This document shows, one piece after another, positions 56,868 through 64,000 of a DNA stretch of 64,000 bases. A program made the position numbers and the translations under genes. The stretch covers positions 1 through 64,000 of the forward strand of contig JAQBUH010000013.1 in the NCBI GenBank assembly GCA_027624075.1. The letters run 5' to 3'. Under the pieces are notes generated by a model. It was not told where the DNA came from. It made no database searches and saw nothing but the letters and a program-made list of their open reading frames with translations. Positions within the stretch are counted from its first letter, which is position 1. Every line of letters starts with the position of its first letter. The stretch is from Chloroflexota bacterium (lineage in GTDB: Bacteria > Chloroflexota > Dehalococcoidia > Lucifugimonadales > Lucifugimonadaceae).

Positions 56868-59800
56868 CTACTCGTACCTGAGCGCCTCGGACGGGTAGAT
56901 CTTGGAGGCCTGCCGCGCCGGGATGAAGGTGGTAAGGAGCGCTGCGACCACGGCTATCACAACGATGACGGTGACCGTGGCCCATGGTACGGAGTAGCTC
57001 AGGCCGTCAATCGAGTCCTGGATGCTGTTTACGATGTTCCACGAGATGAGTGCGCCAAGCCCGAGGCCGAGCGCAGTGCCCAGGACGGTGACGAAGACCG
57101 ACTCCAACAGGAACTGAATCTGGATCATGCGAGACTTGTAGCCGATGGCCCGCATCATGCCGATCGAGAGCCTGCGCTCGACGACCGCCCTGAACGAGAG
57201 GACGCCGAGCGATGCGACGCCAACGACGAGCCCCAGGCCCATGAACGCCTGGAATAGCCGCCCGAATGCGTCGTTCTGAGCAATGCCGTCCTTTATTTCC
57301 TGTAACGTGTCAGTCGCCAGCATGCTGTTGTCCAGGAACGCCGTCTCCATCGCTGCCGCCGTCCTGCCGGGGTCCACACCGTCCGCGAGCTGTATCCGGA
57401 ACACCGTGAACGGCACCGGCTCGTCTGCGATCTGATCGAAGATCGCAGCACTCGTTGTAATAACGCCCGCCGCTCCGCCACCGTCGGTAGATTCGAATGC
57501 GCCAGCAAACGGGTCGACTGCGGCAATTACGGTCCGCCGCACCGTATCGCCCTGGCCGCGCGGCTGCCGGATGTTCACCTCGAACGCCTCGATCAGCTCC
57601 TCGTCATCCTGGGAGATGCCTTCAACAGAGAACCCGCCTGCGCCGAAATCGCCAAACCCGCCACCCGCCGGCGCTTCGAGCAGAGCGTTGGAAAGTACAG
57701 CCAGTGCCGGATCTTCCGCGAGGCGGTTCCATATAGCCCGCGCAACCGCGCGTTTGTCCGTTGTGTCTATCCCTGCAGGCAGGAACGATGGGTCGTAGTG
57801 AGACATCTCGAACTGGACGCTGCGCAGGTATGTGTCGTCCACTCCTCGGACCGGCACATCCAGGAACCGCAACTCTTCTGCGCCTGTCTGCCTGGCCTCG
57901 GCGAACACATCGGTGCTTGCGGCAATGAGCGTGAAGTCGGACGCGCTGAGGTTCGGCGCGTCTGCGATTGCCGCAGCGAAGTCCTCGACCGGCAGTTCAG
58001 AGCTCGTTTCGGCCCTGATATCAAATCCGCCGGTCGCCTTGTCCGGAGTGTCGACGATGTCTGTGCCGAGGTTGTTGAGGATGGAGAAGACCATCAGGGT
58101 AAATATCACTAGGGCGAACATGGCGACGGTCAAGCCGGTGCGGAACCGGGCGGCCGTGGGGTAAGCGATCGCCGGCTTGAGGATAGGCCGCAATGCGTTG
58201 AAGCGGCCAAACGTCGCCTGGACCGCGTTGGTGAGGATGTCGGCGTTGTACATGACGACCCATACGGCAGACGCCACCATCCACACGCCCGAGACGATAA
58301 ACATCTCAATGTTGCCGTTGAGCTCTCCGGTGAGACCTTCCAGCGCGGTGAACGGCAACGCCCACATACCCAGGATGAGACCACCCATAAGCGTGAACCC
58401 GAGCCGGTCCGCCCGCTCACGGCGCATCCCGGACCGAAGGCTGAGCCACCTGACAACCTGGCCGACTCCTACGAGCAGCAGGCTGGCCGACATGAAAAAC
58501 AAGAATGCCGAGCTTGCGTTGATGCCAAGGACAGCTCCGATCAGACCAATTGCGATCTCCGGGATGCCAGTCCGGAAGTACGGGCTGATGAGGCGCCAGG
58601 TGACGATGGCAATCCGGATCATCCAGGGAAAGATGGTTAGATACAGCAGAAACAGCAGGATTTTGCGCAGCACGCTGCCGCCCTCTTGCCGCTTGATGAC
58701 AAGGAGGTACAGCTGCCACACAGGTGAAATGAGCGCTATGCCGAGGTCCTGGAACCTCCGCTTTAGCGGGAGAATCTCAGACGGCACGAACTCGGCCGGA
58801 AGACCGCGAATCGCGACGACGATGTTTAGCTTGCTCACCCTGTAGGCAGAGATTCCGACGGTGATGAGAGTCAACAACAGGCCGAGCGAGAATCCGGCGA
58901 CGACCGACGTGACTGTGAGGGTGAACCGAAACTCGAGGCCGCTGTCCTCATCGCCCTGGCCGATTGCGTTCGCCAGCAGTTCGACAAGCAGCCGCGAGGC
59001 CGCAAGCCCGATGATCGTCCCGACGATAGCGGCGCCGATCGAATAGGCGACTCCCTCGAAGGTGAACATCTGCACAAGGTGGCGGCGTTTTGTGCCGATG
59101 GCGCGGGCGATGCCCATCTCGGCCGAACGCTCCGCCGCAAGCATGACGAACACCAGGAAGATCAGCAGCAGACCGACGATGATGGAGAACGACCCGAAGA
59201 TCGAGAAAAACGTGACGAAGATGCTGCCAATAAACTCTGCGAGGTCGAGGCCGTCCTGCTTCAGCTCATCAACTCCCAGCACTTCGAGCCGGATGAACAG
59301 CAGTGACAGCGGCAGCACCTGCGCCGAAAGCCCTGCCGACTCCACTGACGCGATGATCTGTCCCGCCACCTGGCTCTTCACAGCAAGCGCCCTGAACCTG
59401 TCCGAGGCACGTTGACCTGTCTCAAGCTCGGATATCAGCTCGTTCAGGTCATCTTTCGTGCCAGCGTTGATAGTGTTGCCGGGGTTCTCAGACATGCGCA
59501 GCCTGATCGCCGCGATCACGTCGGCGCTGCCAAGCGCGTCGTACAGTTGACCGGCGATCACTTCATCCGTGAACGCGATGCGAAGCTCTTCAGCCACCTC
59601 TTCAGACAGGTCAGCCGGACCCTCGCGTCCGCCGAGAAGCGAGATATCGATCCGGGTCACCTCGCCGCCGCGGTCCATTACCCGCTGCATCTCGGCCAGA
59701 GACATGATCAGACGGCGGTCGTTTGCGGCAAGGCCGCCGTCGCGCAAAACGGCGGCCAGCGTGAAGGTGTGGCGGCCTGTCGGCGTGACGAGCGTGAGCG

Positions 59801-60410
59801 TGTCTCCGGCCTGCGCCTCTATCTCATCCGCAGCCGACTCATTGATGAACGCCTCGGTGTCTCCAAGCGATGCCAACGTGACCCGTTCGCCGGTTGTCGT
59901 GGTGATATCGCCAAAACCGCCTGTCCTGCTGGGTTCAAACCCGACGACGTTCATCCGGGCTTCGGTCAACTGGGTCCGGTTGTTCAGGACCGGCAGGACC
60001 TCGCGGATCTGCGGTAAAACACCGTCAACGCGTGAGTCAGAATGAACGCGGTCGAGCACCGCCTGCTGTGCCTCGGCGTCGAGGTAGCTGTCGCCCAGGA
60101 TATCGGCCGGGTTGATGGGAGACCGAACGCGGATGTCGGTGTTTCCGAGTGCATTCAGCACGGTGCCGCGGATGGTCCCGGCAACGGTGTCACCGATGGC
60201 GAGCGACGCCGCGATGATCGTGGTCGACAGCATGAGTCCGACGACAATGAGGACTGTCTGCGCCGGTCTTCGTGGGATGTTGCGCAGCGCAAGCTTGACC
60301 AGGATCCTGTTGCGGAGGCCAAGGACGAAGACTATGGCGAGCGCGATTATCAGGAGCGTGGCCAGCACAGTTGCGACCACGGTCATGTCCATATTGAAGA
60401 ACGTTCTCAC
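56868..60410 (-). CDS. ABC transporter permease, FtsX/MacB type, double length
   Basis: 1180 residues. One N-terminal helix, a large extracytoplasmic domain (about 55-380), three FtsX helices (about 385-530), a middle membrane region of several helices (about 590-780), a second extracytoplasmic domain (about 800-1040) and three final FtsX helices with [24 protein letters not shown]. Both halves contain the FtsX coupling motif ([17 protein letters not shown] in the first). Two half-permeases thus seem fused in one chain. The stop-side start overlaps the ATPase gene by four bases, so the two form an exporter or mechanotransmission complex acting on lipoproteins, peptides or lipids. Confidence 0.9.
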   Translation of the reverse strand: MRTFFNMDMTVVATVLATLLIIALAIVFVLGLRNRILVKLALRNIPRRPAQTVLIVVGLMLSTTIIAASLAIGDTVAGTIRGTVLNALGNTDIRVRSPINPADILGDSYLDAEAQQAVLDRVHSDSRVDGVLPQIREVLPVLNNRTQLTEARMNVVGFEPSRTGGFGDITTTTGERVTLASLGDTEAFINESAADEIEAQAGDTLTLVTPTGRHTFTLAAVLRDGGLAANDRRLIMSLAEMQRVMDRGGEVTRIDISLLGGREGPADLSEEVAEELRIAFTDEVIAGQLYDALGSADVIAAIRLRMSENPGNTINAGTKDDLNELISELETGQRASDRFRALAVKSQVAGQIIASVESAGLSAQVLPLSLLFIRLEVLGVDELKQDGLDLAEFIGSIFVTFFSIFGSFSIIVGLLLIFLVFVMLAAERSAEMGIARAIGTKRRHLVQMFTFEGVAYSIGAAIVGTIIGLAASRLLVELLANAIGQGDEDSGLEFRFTLTVTSVVAGFSLGLLLTLITVGISAYRVSKLNIVVAIRGLPAEFVPSEILPLKRRFQDLGIALISPVWQLYLLVIKRQEGGSVLRKILLFLLYLTIFPWMIRIAIVTWRLISPYFRTGIPEIAIGLIGAVLGINASSAFLFFMSASLLLVGVGQVVRWLSLRSGMRRERADRLGFTLMGGLILGMWALPFTALEGLTGELNGNIEMFIVSGVWMVASAVWVVMYNADILTNAVQATFGRFNALRPILKPAIAYPTAARFRTGLTVAMFALVIFTLMVFSILNNLGTDIVDTPDKATGGFDIRAETSSELPVEDFAAAIADAPNLSASDFTLIAASTDVFAEARQTGAEELRFLDVPVRGVDDTYLRSVQFEMSHYDPSFLPAGIDTTDKRAVARAIWNRLAEDPALAVLSNALLEAPAGGGFGDFGAGGFSVEGISQDDEELIEAFEVNIRQPRGQGDTVRRTVIAAVDPFAGAFESTDGGGAAGVITTSAAIFDQIADEPVPFTVFRIQLADGVDPGRTAAAMETAFLDNSMLATDTLQEIKDGIAQNDAFGRLFQAFMGLGLVVGVASLGVLSFRAVVERRLSIGMMRAIGYKSRMIQIQFLLESVFVTVLGTALGLGLGALISWNIVNSIQDSIDGLSYSVPWATVTVIVVIAVVAALLTTFIPARQASKIYPSEALRYE

Positions 60411-61120
60411 CGCGCAACCCGTGCGCCGCCGCGGCCAGCGCGCTCGCCCTCGATTAACCCGTCCCGCATCATGACTATGCGGTCTGCCAGTTCCCCGACC
60501 TCAAGGGAGTGCGTGACGATGACAAATGTCTGGCCATGCTCCTTGTTCATCCTTGTCAACAGGCTCATGATCTCGGCGCTGTTCTCGGAGTCGAGGTTAC
60601 CGGTCGGCTCGTCCGCCCACACGATCGCAGGGTCGTTCGCCAGCGCTCTGGCTACTGCAACACGCTGCGCCTGGCCGCCTGAGAGCTCTGCCGGCGTGTG
60701 GCCAGCGCGGTCAGTAAGTCCAACCTGTGCCAGCTTTTCCATCGCCGTGCTGCGCGCCTGTGAACTGCTGACGCCTGCCAGCACCAGCGGGAGTTCGACG
60801 TTTTCGCGGGCGCTCAGAACGGGGAGCAGGTTAAAAGACTGGAACACGAAGCCCATGAAGCGGGCCCGGTACTCACTGAGCGCGTTGTCAGACATTCCGC
60901 TGAGAGGCCGAGAGTTAATCTTGATCTCGCCGGCGTCGATACTGTCCAGGCCGGAGAGGCAGTTGAGCAGAGTGGTCTTACCTGAGCCGCTGGGGCCCAT
61001 CACCGCCACCATCTCCCCGGCTTCCACTTGAAGGTCGACCCCTCTAAGCGCCTCGACAACCACGTCCCGGGAGCGGTATGTCTTGACGACACCTTTCGCC
61101 TGGATGATCGGATCGGCCAT
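60407..61120 (-). CDS. ABC transporter ATP-binding protein, LolD/MacB type
   Basis: A 237-residue ATPase. Walker [10 protein letters not shown] (42-50), Q-loop [21 protein letters not shown] (seen as [19 protein letters not shown]), signature ELSGGQAQR, Walker [14 protein letters not shown] and H-loop VIVTHSLEV. The sequence pattern after the Q-loop is that of the LolD/MacB/FtsE group, which works with FtsX-like permeases. Start ATG 61120; ATGA overlap with the large permease gene. Confidence 0.95.
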   Translation of the reverse strand: MADPIIQAKGVVKTYRSRDVVVEALRGVDLQVEAGEMVAVMGPSGSGKTTLLNCLSGLDSIDAGEIKINSRPLSGMSDNALSEYRARFMGFVFQSFNLLPVLSARENVELPLVLAGVSSSQARSTAMEKLAQVGLTDRAGHTPAELSGGQAQRVAVARALANDPAIVWADEPTGNLDSENSAEIMSLLTRMNKEHGQTFVIVTHSLEVGELADRIVMMRDGLIEGERAGRGGARVAR

Positions 61121-61340
61121 CGTCCCCCCCGCTATTCCCCGGGCTCGGCGCCCGGTAAATCATGGCATCATTGCTCGACGCGCAACCCGGCAAGTGTACA
61201 TACCGGTAAGCGGTTTTGCAGATCAACTCAAGATGCCGGGGATAAGGAAAACATGAGCGGTTGGAGACGAGTGAAAATAACGCCAGGCCCCAACGTGGCG
61301 CCGGTTTGATATTGCCGGTTGGGAGACATGAGGAGCCGGA
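61121..61340. other. intergenic region before cobO
   Basis: 220 bases holding divergent promoters for the ABC exporter and the cobalamin genes. The conserved cobalamin riboswitch boxes were looked for and not found. GGGCTCGGCGCCC (61141-61153) is a short palindrome. Otherwise nothing. Confidence 0.4.
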
Positions 61341-61886
61341 TTGGCAGAGAACAGACCGCCCGGGAAGCACAAGGGGCTGGTGATCATCAACACCGGCGAA
61401 GGTAAAGGGAAGAGCACGGCGGCGTTCGGGTTGCTGCTGCGCGCCTGGGGACGCGGCATGAAGGTGGCCGCAGTCCAGTTCATCAAGGGCGAGACCAGCA
61501 AGTTTGGCGAGCACATGGCGCTCGAAAAGATGGGCGTCGAAGTGATCCCGGCGGGACGCGGCTTCACATGGACCTCACACGACCTGGATGTCGACGCTGA
61601 AAAGGCTCGCCGCGGCTGGAAGACCGCCTCCGAAATGATCCTCTCAGGCGACTACGATGTGATGATGCTGGATGAGATCACCTACCCGATCAGGTATGGC
61701 TGGATCGAGGTGTCAGAGGTTATCGAGACGCTCAGCCGCAGGCCGCAGATGATGCATGTCGTCCTGACAGGGAGACACGCGCCGGCTGAGCTCATTGAGT
61801 TCGCTGACCTCGTCACGGAGATGAAGATGGTGAAGCATCCCTACCGGGAGCAGGGTGTGACGGCGCAGAAGGGTATCGAGTATTGA
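61341..61886 (+). CDS. cobO: cob(I)yrinic acid a,c-diamide adenosyltransferase
   Basis: 181 residues (BtuR/CobO/CobP family). It transfers the 5'-deoxyadenosyl group of ATP to reduced corrinoid. The P-loop is [10 protein letters not shown] (17-26), followed by [17 protein letters not shown], and later [14 protein letters not shown] with the Walker B Asp and [10 protein letters not shown]. Start TTG 61341 with GGAG about seven bases upstream. Forms an operon with cobQ, 55 bp downstream. Confidence 0.95.
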   Translation: MAENRPPGKHKGLVIINTGEGKGKSTAAFGLLLRAWGRGMKVAAVQFIKGETSKFGEHMALEKMGVEVIPAGRGFTWTSHDLDVDAEKARRGWKTASEMILSGDYDVMMLDEITYPIRYGWIEVSEVIETLSRRPQMMHVVLTGRHAPAELIEFADLVTEMKMVKHPYREQGVTAQKGIEY

Positions 61887-61941
61887 TCAGGCAGCGTCAC
61901 CAGATGGACCCGCCGGAGAGCGGTGCAGCCGAGGCACGCGG

Positions 61942-63456
61942 ATGACTGGCGCCACGCTCATGGTGCAGGGAACCGGCTCATCGGTCGGGAAGAGCACGTT
62001 GACCGCGGCGCTCTGCCGCATCTTCATGCAGGACGGTGTCCGGGTCGCGCCGTTCAAGGCACAGAACATGTCCAACAACGCCTACGTGACACCGGGCGGA
62101 CTGGAGCTCGGGCGCTCTCAGGCCGTGCAGGCTGCGGCGGCCGGTATCGAGCCATCCTCGGACATGAACCCGATTCTGCTAAAGCCTGAAGGCGACGGCC
62201 GCTCTCAGGTCGTGCTAAACGGCAAAGCTGCGGGCAGCTTCAGGGCTCGCGCCTACTACGAGGGACGGGACACACTGTGGCAGTCGGTCACATCGGCCCT
62301 GGACAGGCTGAGGGCGCAATACGACCTTGTGGTTATGGAGGGCGCAGGCTCGCCTGTTGAGGTTAACCTGCGAGACCGGGACATCGTGAACATGGAGGTT
62401 GCGCTCTACTGCAACGCGCCTGTGCTGCTGGCAGCGGATATCGACAGAGGCGGCGTCTTCGCATCGCTGCTGGGCACGTTGGAACTGTTGCGCGCAGATG
62501 AGCGCGCGCTTGTGAAGGGACTGATCATCAACCGCTTCCGTGGCGACCGGTCCCTGTTGGAGCCACTGCCACAGATGATCGCCGAGCGGACCGGGGTGCC
62601 TGTGCTGGGCGTTGTCCCCATGGTCCCTGACTTGCAGGTGCAGGAAGAGGACGGCATGTCGATCGAGCGGGAGAAGGCGCTCGGCATGATTGGGCCGATG
62701 ACTGCTGCGGTGATCCGGCTACCGCGTATTTCAAACTTCGACGATTTTGACCCGCTTGCCCGCGCGGGTGTCGGTGTGCGATTCGTGCGAGACCCTTCAG
62801 AGCTAGCCGGCGCTCATATAGTGATCATCCCGGGGACGAAGCACACTATTGCTGACCTGCGCTGGATGAGGAGCCGCGGACTGGACACAGCCATCGCCGC
62901 CGCCGCAGAAAAAGGCACTTTCGTGGTCGGGATCTGCGGCGGATACCAGATGCTTGGCGAGAGGCTCGACGACCCGGACGGCGCTGACGGTGGCGAACCT
63001 GACAGCGAGCCGGGACTCGGGTTGCTGCCTGTGCGCACCGTTTTCAGCCGGGACAAGGTGACGCGCAGGGTGGAGCTTCGGATCGCTGCGTCAGCAGGGG
63101 AATCGCCAATGGCGCCGGGCGCTTCGGGCAGCGGCTACGAGATCCATTCCGGTGAGACGAAACCGGCGCATGGAGCGGTGCCGCACGCGTTGCTGGAGAT
63201 CGACCGCGGTGACGGCGTGAAGATCGCGGACGGCGCCGTTTCGCCGGGAGGTGACGTGATGGGCTGCTACGTCCACGGTCTGTTCGACTCTCCGGCCGTG
63301 CTCGGACCGTTCCTGGCGTCTGTCGCCCGGCGCTACGGACTGGAGCCGCCTGTCGTCCGGCCATTCTCTATGGACGCAGAGTTCGACCGGTTGGCCGCGG
63401 TTGTGAGGGACTCGCTGGATATGGATGCGATTCGCGGGTTTGTTGGTCTTGGCTGA
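61942..63456 (+). CDS. cobQ: cobyric acid synthase, glutamine-hydrolysing
   Basis: 504 residues (CobQ/CbiP). It amidates four carboxylates of adenosylcobyrinic a,c-diamide. N-terminal dethiobiotin-synthetase-like domain with P-loop GTGSSVGKST (10-19) and FKAQNMSNNAYVTPGG. The C-terminal glutamine amidotransferase has nucleophile Cys332 in VGICGGYQMLG and His445 in CYVHGLFDS. Length is the family norm. Together with cobO it shows corrinoid salvage or synthesis; upstream corrin-ring genes are not in the window. Confidence 0.96.
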   Translation: MTGATLMVQGTGSSVGKSTLTAALCRIFMQDGVRVAPFKAQNMSNNAYVTPGGLELGRSQAVQAAAAGIEPSSDMNPILLKPEGDGRSQVVLNGKAAGSFRARAYYEGRDTLWQSVTSALDRLRAQYDLVVMEGAGSPVEVNLRDRDIVNMEVALYCNAPVLLAADIDRGGVFASLLGTLELLRADERALVKGLIINRFRGDRSLLEPLPQMIAERTGVPVLGVVPMVPDLQVQEEDGMSIEREKALGMIGPMTAAVIRLPRISNFDDFDPLARAGVGVRFVRDPSELAGAHIVIIPGTKHTIADLRWMRSRGLDTAIAAAAEKGTFVVGICGGYQMLGERLDDPDGADGGEPDSEPGLGLLPVRTVFSRDKVTRRVELRIAASAGESPMAPGASGSGYEIHSGETKPAHGAVPHALLEIDRGDGVKIADGAVSPGGDVMGCYVHGLFDSPAVLGPFLASVARRYGLEPPVVRPFSMDAEFDRLAAVVRDSLDMDAIRGFVGLG

Positions 63457-63510
63457 CGCAGCGTTCGCTTTGGTGTCGAGCGCCACGCCAGTGATCGTTG
63501 CGTAATATTA

Positions 63511-63526
63511 GTGACAGACGTGTCAC
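63511..63526. promoter_or_regulatory. 16-bp operator-like palindrome
   Basis: GTGACA-GACG-TGTCAC, perfect 6-bp arms, 49 bp before the small membrane-protein ATG and close after an AT-rich TAATATTA. The position suits a repressor or activator site. Confidence 0.45.
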
Positions 63527-63574
63527 ACTATCGAGGCCGCAACACGACAAACCGTAGCGAGTCAGGCTGACGAA

Positions 63575-63778
63575 ATGCAGAAGTTCCGGAACGATTTCAC
63601 AGACCAGATGGTGATCCTCATGGCGATCATCGTCCCAGCGCTGATAGCTTCGTGGATCGGTGGAGGCGGCGGATTCCTCATCGGCCTCGTCATCGCAGCG
63701 CCGATTGCGCTGGGCGTCATCCGCTACGTAGAGGGCACGTTTCCTGGCATGAAGAGCCGCGGCAAGACGGCCCGGTGA
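63575..63778 (+). CDS. small integral membrane protein, unknown function
   Basis: 67 residues with two hydrophobic segments (about 12-27 and 30-48) around a Gly-rich turn (IGGGGGFLIG). The start is polar (MQKFRNDFTDQ) and the tail basic (KSRGKTAR). Such two-helix glycine-rich small proteins are common and uncharacterised. It lies 118 bp after cobQ, with an operator-like palindrome upstream. Family not recognised. Confidence 0.65.
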   Translation: MQKFRNDFTDQMVILMAIIVPALIASWIGGGGGFLIGLVIAAPIALGVIRYVEGTFPGMKSRGKTAR

Positions 63779-63855
63779 GCTGGCTGAGGCGCGCAGTCAG
63801 ACCCTTCCAGACAGGATCTACCGGCATCCGAGGGGCAATTCGCGCCAATCTGAGG

Positions 63856-63861
63856 TAGAAT
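63856..63861 (+). promoter_or_regulatory. TAGAAT -10-like element
   Basis: GGTAGAAT, with TAGAAT 79 nt before the ATG at 63941. Confidence 0.4.
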
Positions 63862-63940
63862 TGAAGGGTTGGGCCGCGGCAATCACGTTCAAGTCCGCAG
63901 CTTCAACAACGCGACAAAGGCCCAGATAGAGAGCGAGCCC

Positions 63941-64000
63941 ATGACCAAGCCCACTTCCGCTTCAGAAGAAACCGCGGCAACGACGGAAGGAGTGGACGGG
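63941..64000 (+). CDS. start of a gene cut by the window end
   Basis: An ATG at 63941 opens a frame that runs without a stop to the window end (20 codons; MTKPTSASEETAATTEG, Ser/Thr/Glu-rich, probably a disordered N-terminal tail). A TAGAAT element at normal distance upstream supports a real gene. Purine-rich GAGAGCGAG lies just before the ATG. The function cannot be told. Confidence 0.5.
   Translation, partial: MTKPTSASEETAATTEGVDG

Noticed and set aside
61121-61340. Cobalamin riboswitch before cobO
   Set aside because: The conserved B12-box and core sequences are not present.

Overview
This window looks like a GC-rich (about 60 percent by eye), free-living, aerobic heterotroph. The best guess is a marine Chloroflexota of the SAR202 / Dehalococcoidia-related type. 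The basis is indirect. There are three enolase-superfamily dehydratase genes in one window, and expansion of that family is a known SAR202 trait. They sit among many unlinked catabolic enzymes: two amidohydrolases, a sulfatase, two zinc alcohol dehydrogenases, an HpcH-type aldolase, a 2-oxopent-4-enoate hydratase, cupins and a penicillin acylase. There is no rRNA gene to settle the taxonomy.

Layout. 1-7.1 kb: a frameshifted methyltransferase cut by the window edge, a membrane-anchored alpha/beta hydrolase, an EamA transporter, a secreted Gly/His-rich protein, a small C2H2 zinc-finger protein, tRNA-Ala, and two short inverted-repeat elements that look like MITEs. 7.1-14.2 kb: a multi-GAF histidine kinase with a damaged 3' end, tRNA-Gln, two oligopeptide-transporter ATPases and a class III aminotransferase. 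14.4-17.7 kb: a sulfate-assimilation operon (cysH-cysD-cysN) preceded by a four-cysteine leader peptide and an intrinsic terminator, which reads as a cysteine attenuator. 17.7-29.1 kb: mostly minus-strand genes, namely a tandem-FKBP lipoprotein, HpcH aldolase, an amidohydrolase with a duplicated C-terminal module, sulfatase, a membrane histidine kinase, D-aminoacylase and a methyltransferase, followed by a plus-strand SDR and cupin. 29.7-33 kb: a minus-strand operon of a ManD-like dehydratase, a GWTDGLPVVPPT-type protein, a UGSC-family selenoprotein with in-frame UGA and a bacterial SECIS-like hairpin, and a small membrane protein. 33-45 kb: sugar and acid catabolism genes, two more enolase-superfamily genes, a penicillin acylase and a possible structured RNA. 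45-54.6 kb: a DtxR-type regulator, tag, tRNA-Asn, crcB, an MFS pump, a bicupin, an alcohol dehydrogenase, a tandem repeat of about 125 bp, and a small RraA-like / cyclophilin-like / TenA operon. 54.8-64 kb: a double DUF3179-like protein with mobA, an ABC exporter pair, cobO-cobQ, and the start of one further gene.

The two strongest biological stories are (1) the UGSC selenoprotein and its partner gene, which conventional gene calling splits at the UGA codon, and (2) the cysteine-codon-rich leader with mutually exclusive terminator and antiterminator pairings ahead of cysH. Many plus- and minus-strand genes also carry a TAGAAT hexamer about 50-150 nt before the start, probably the local -10 element. 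All functional calls come from reading the sequence and from family knowledge. No searches were run.
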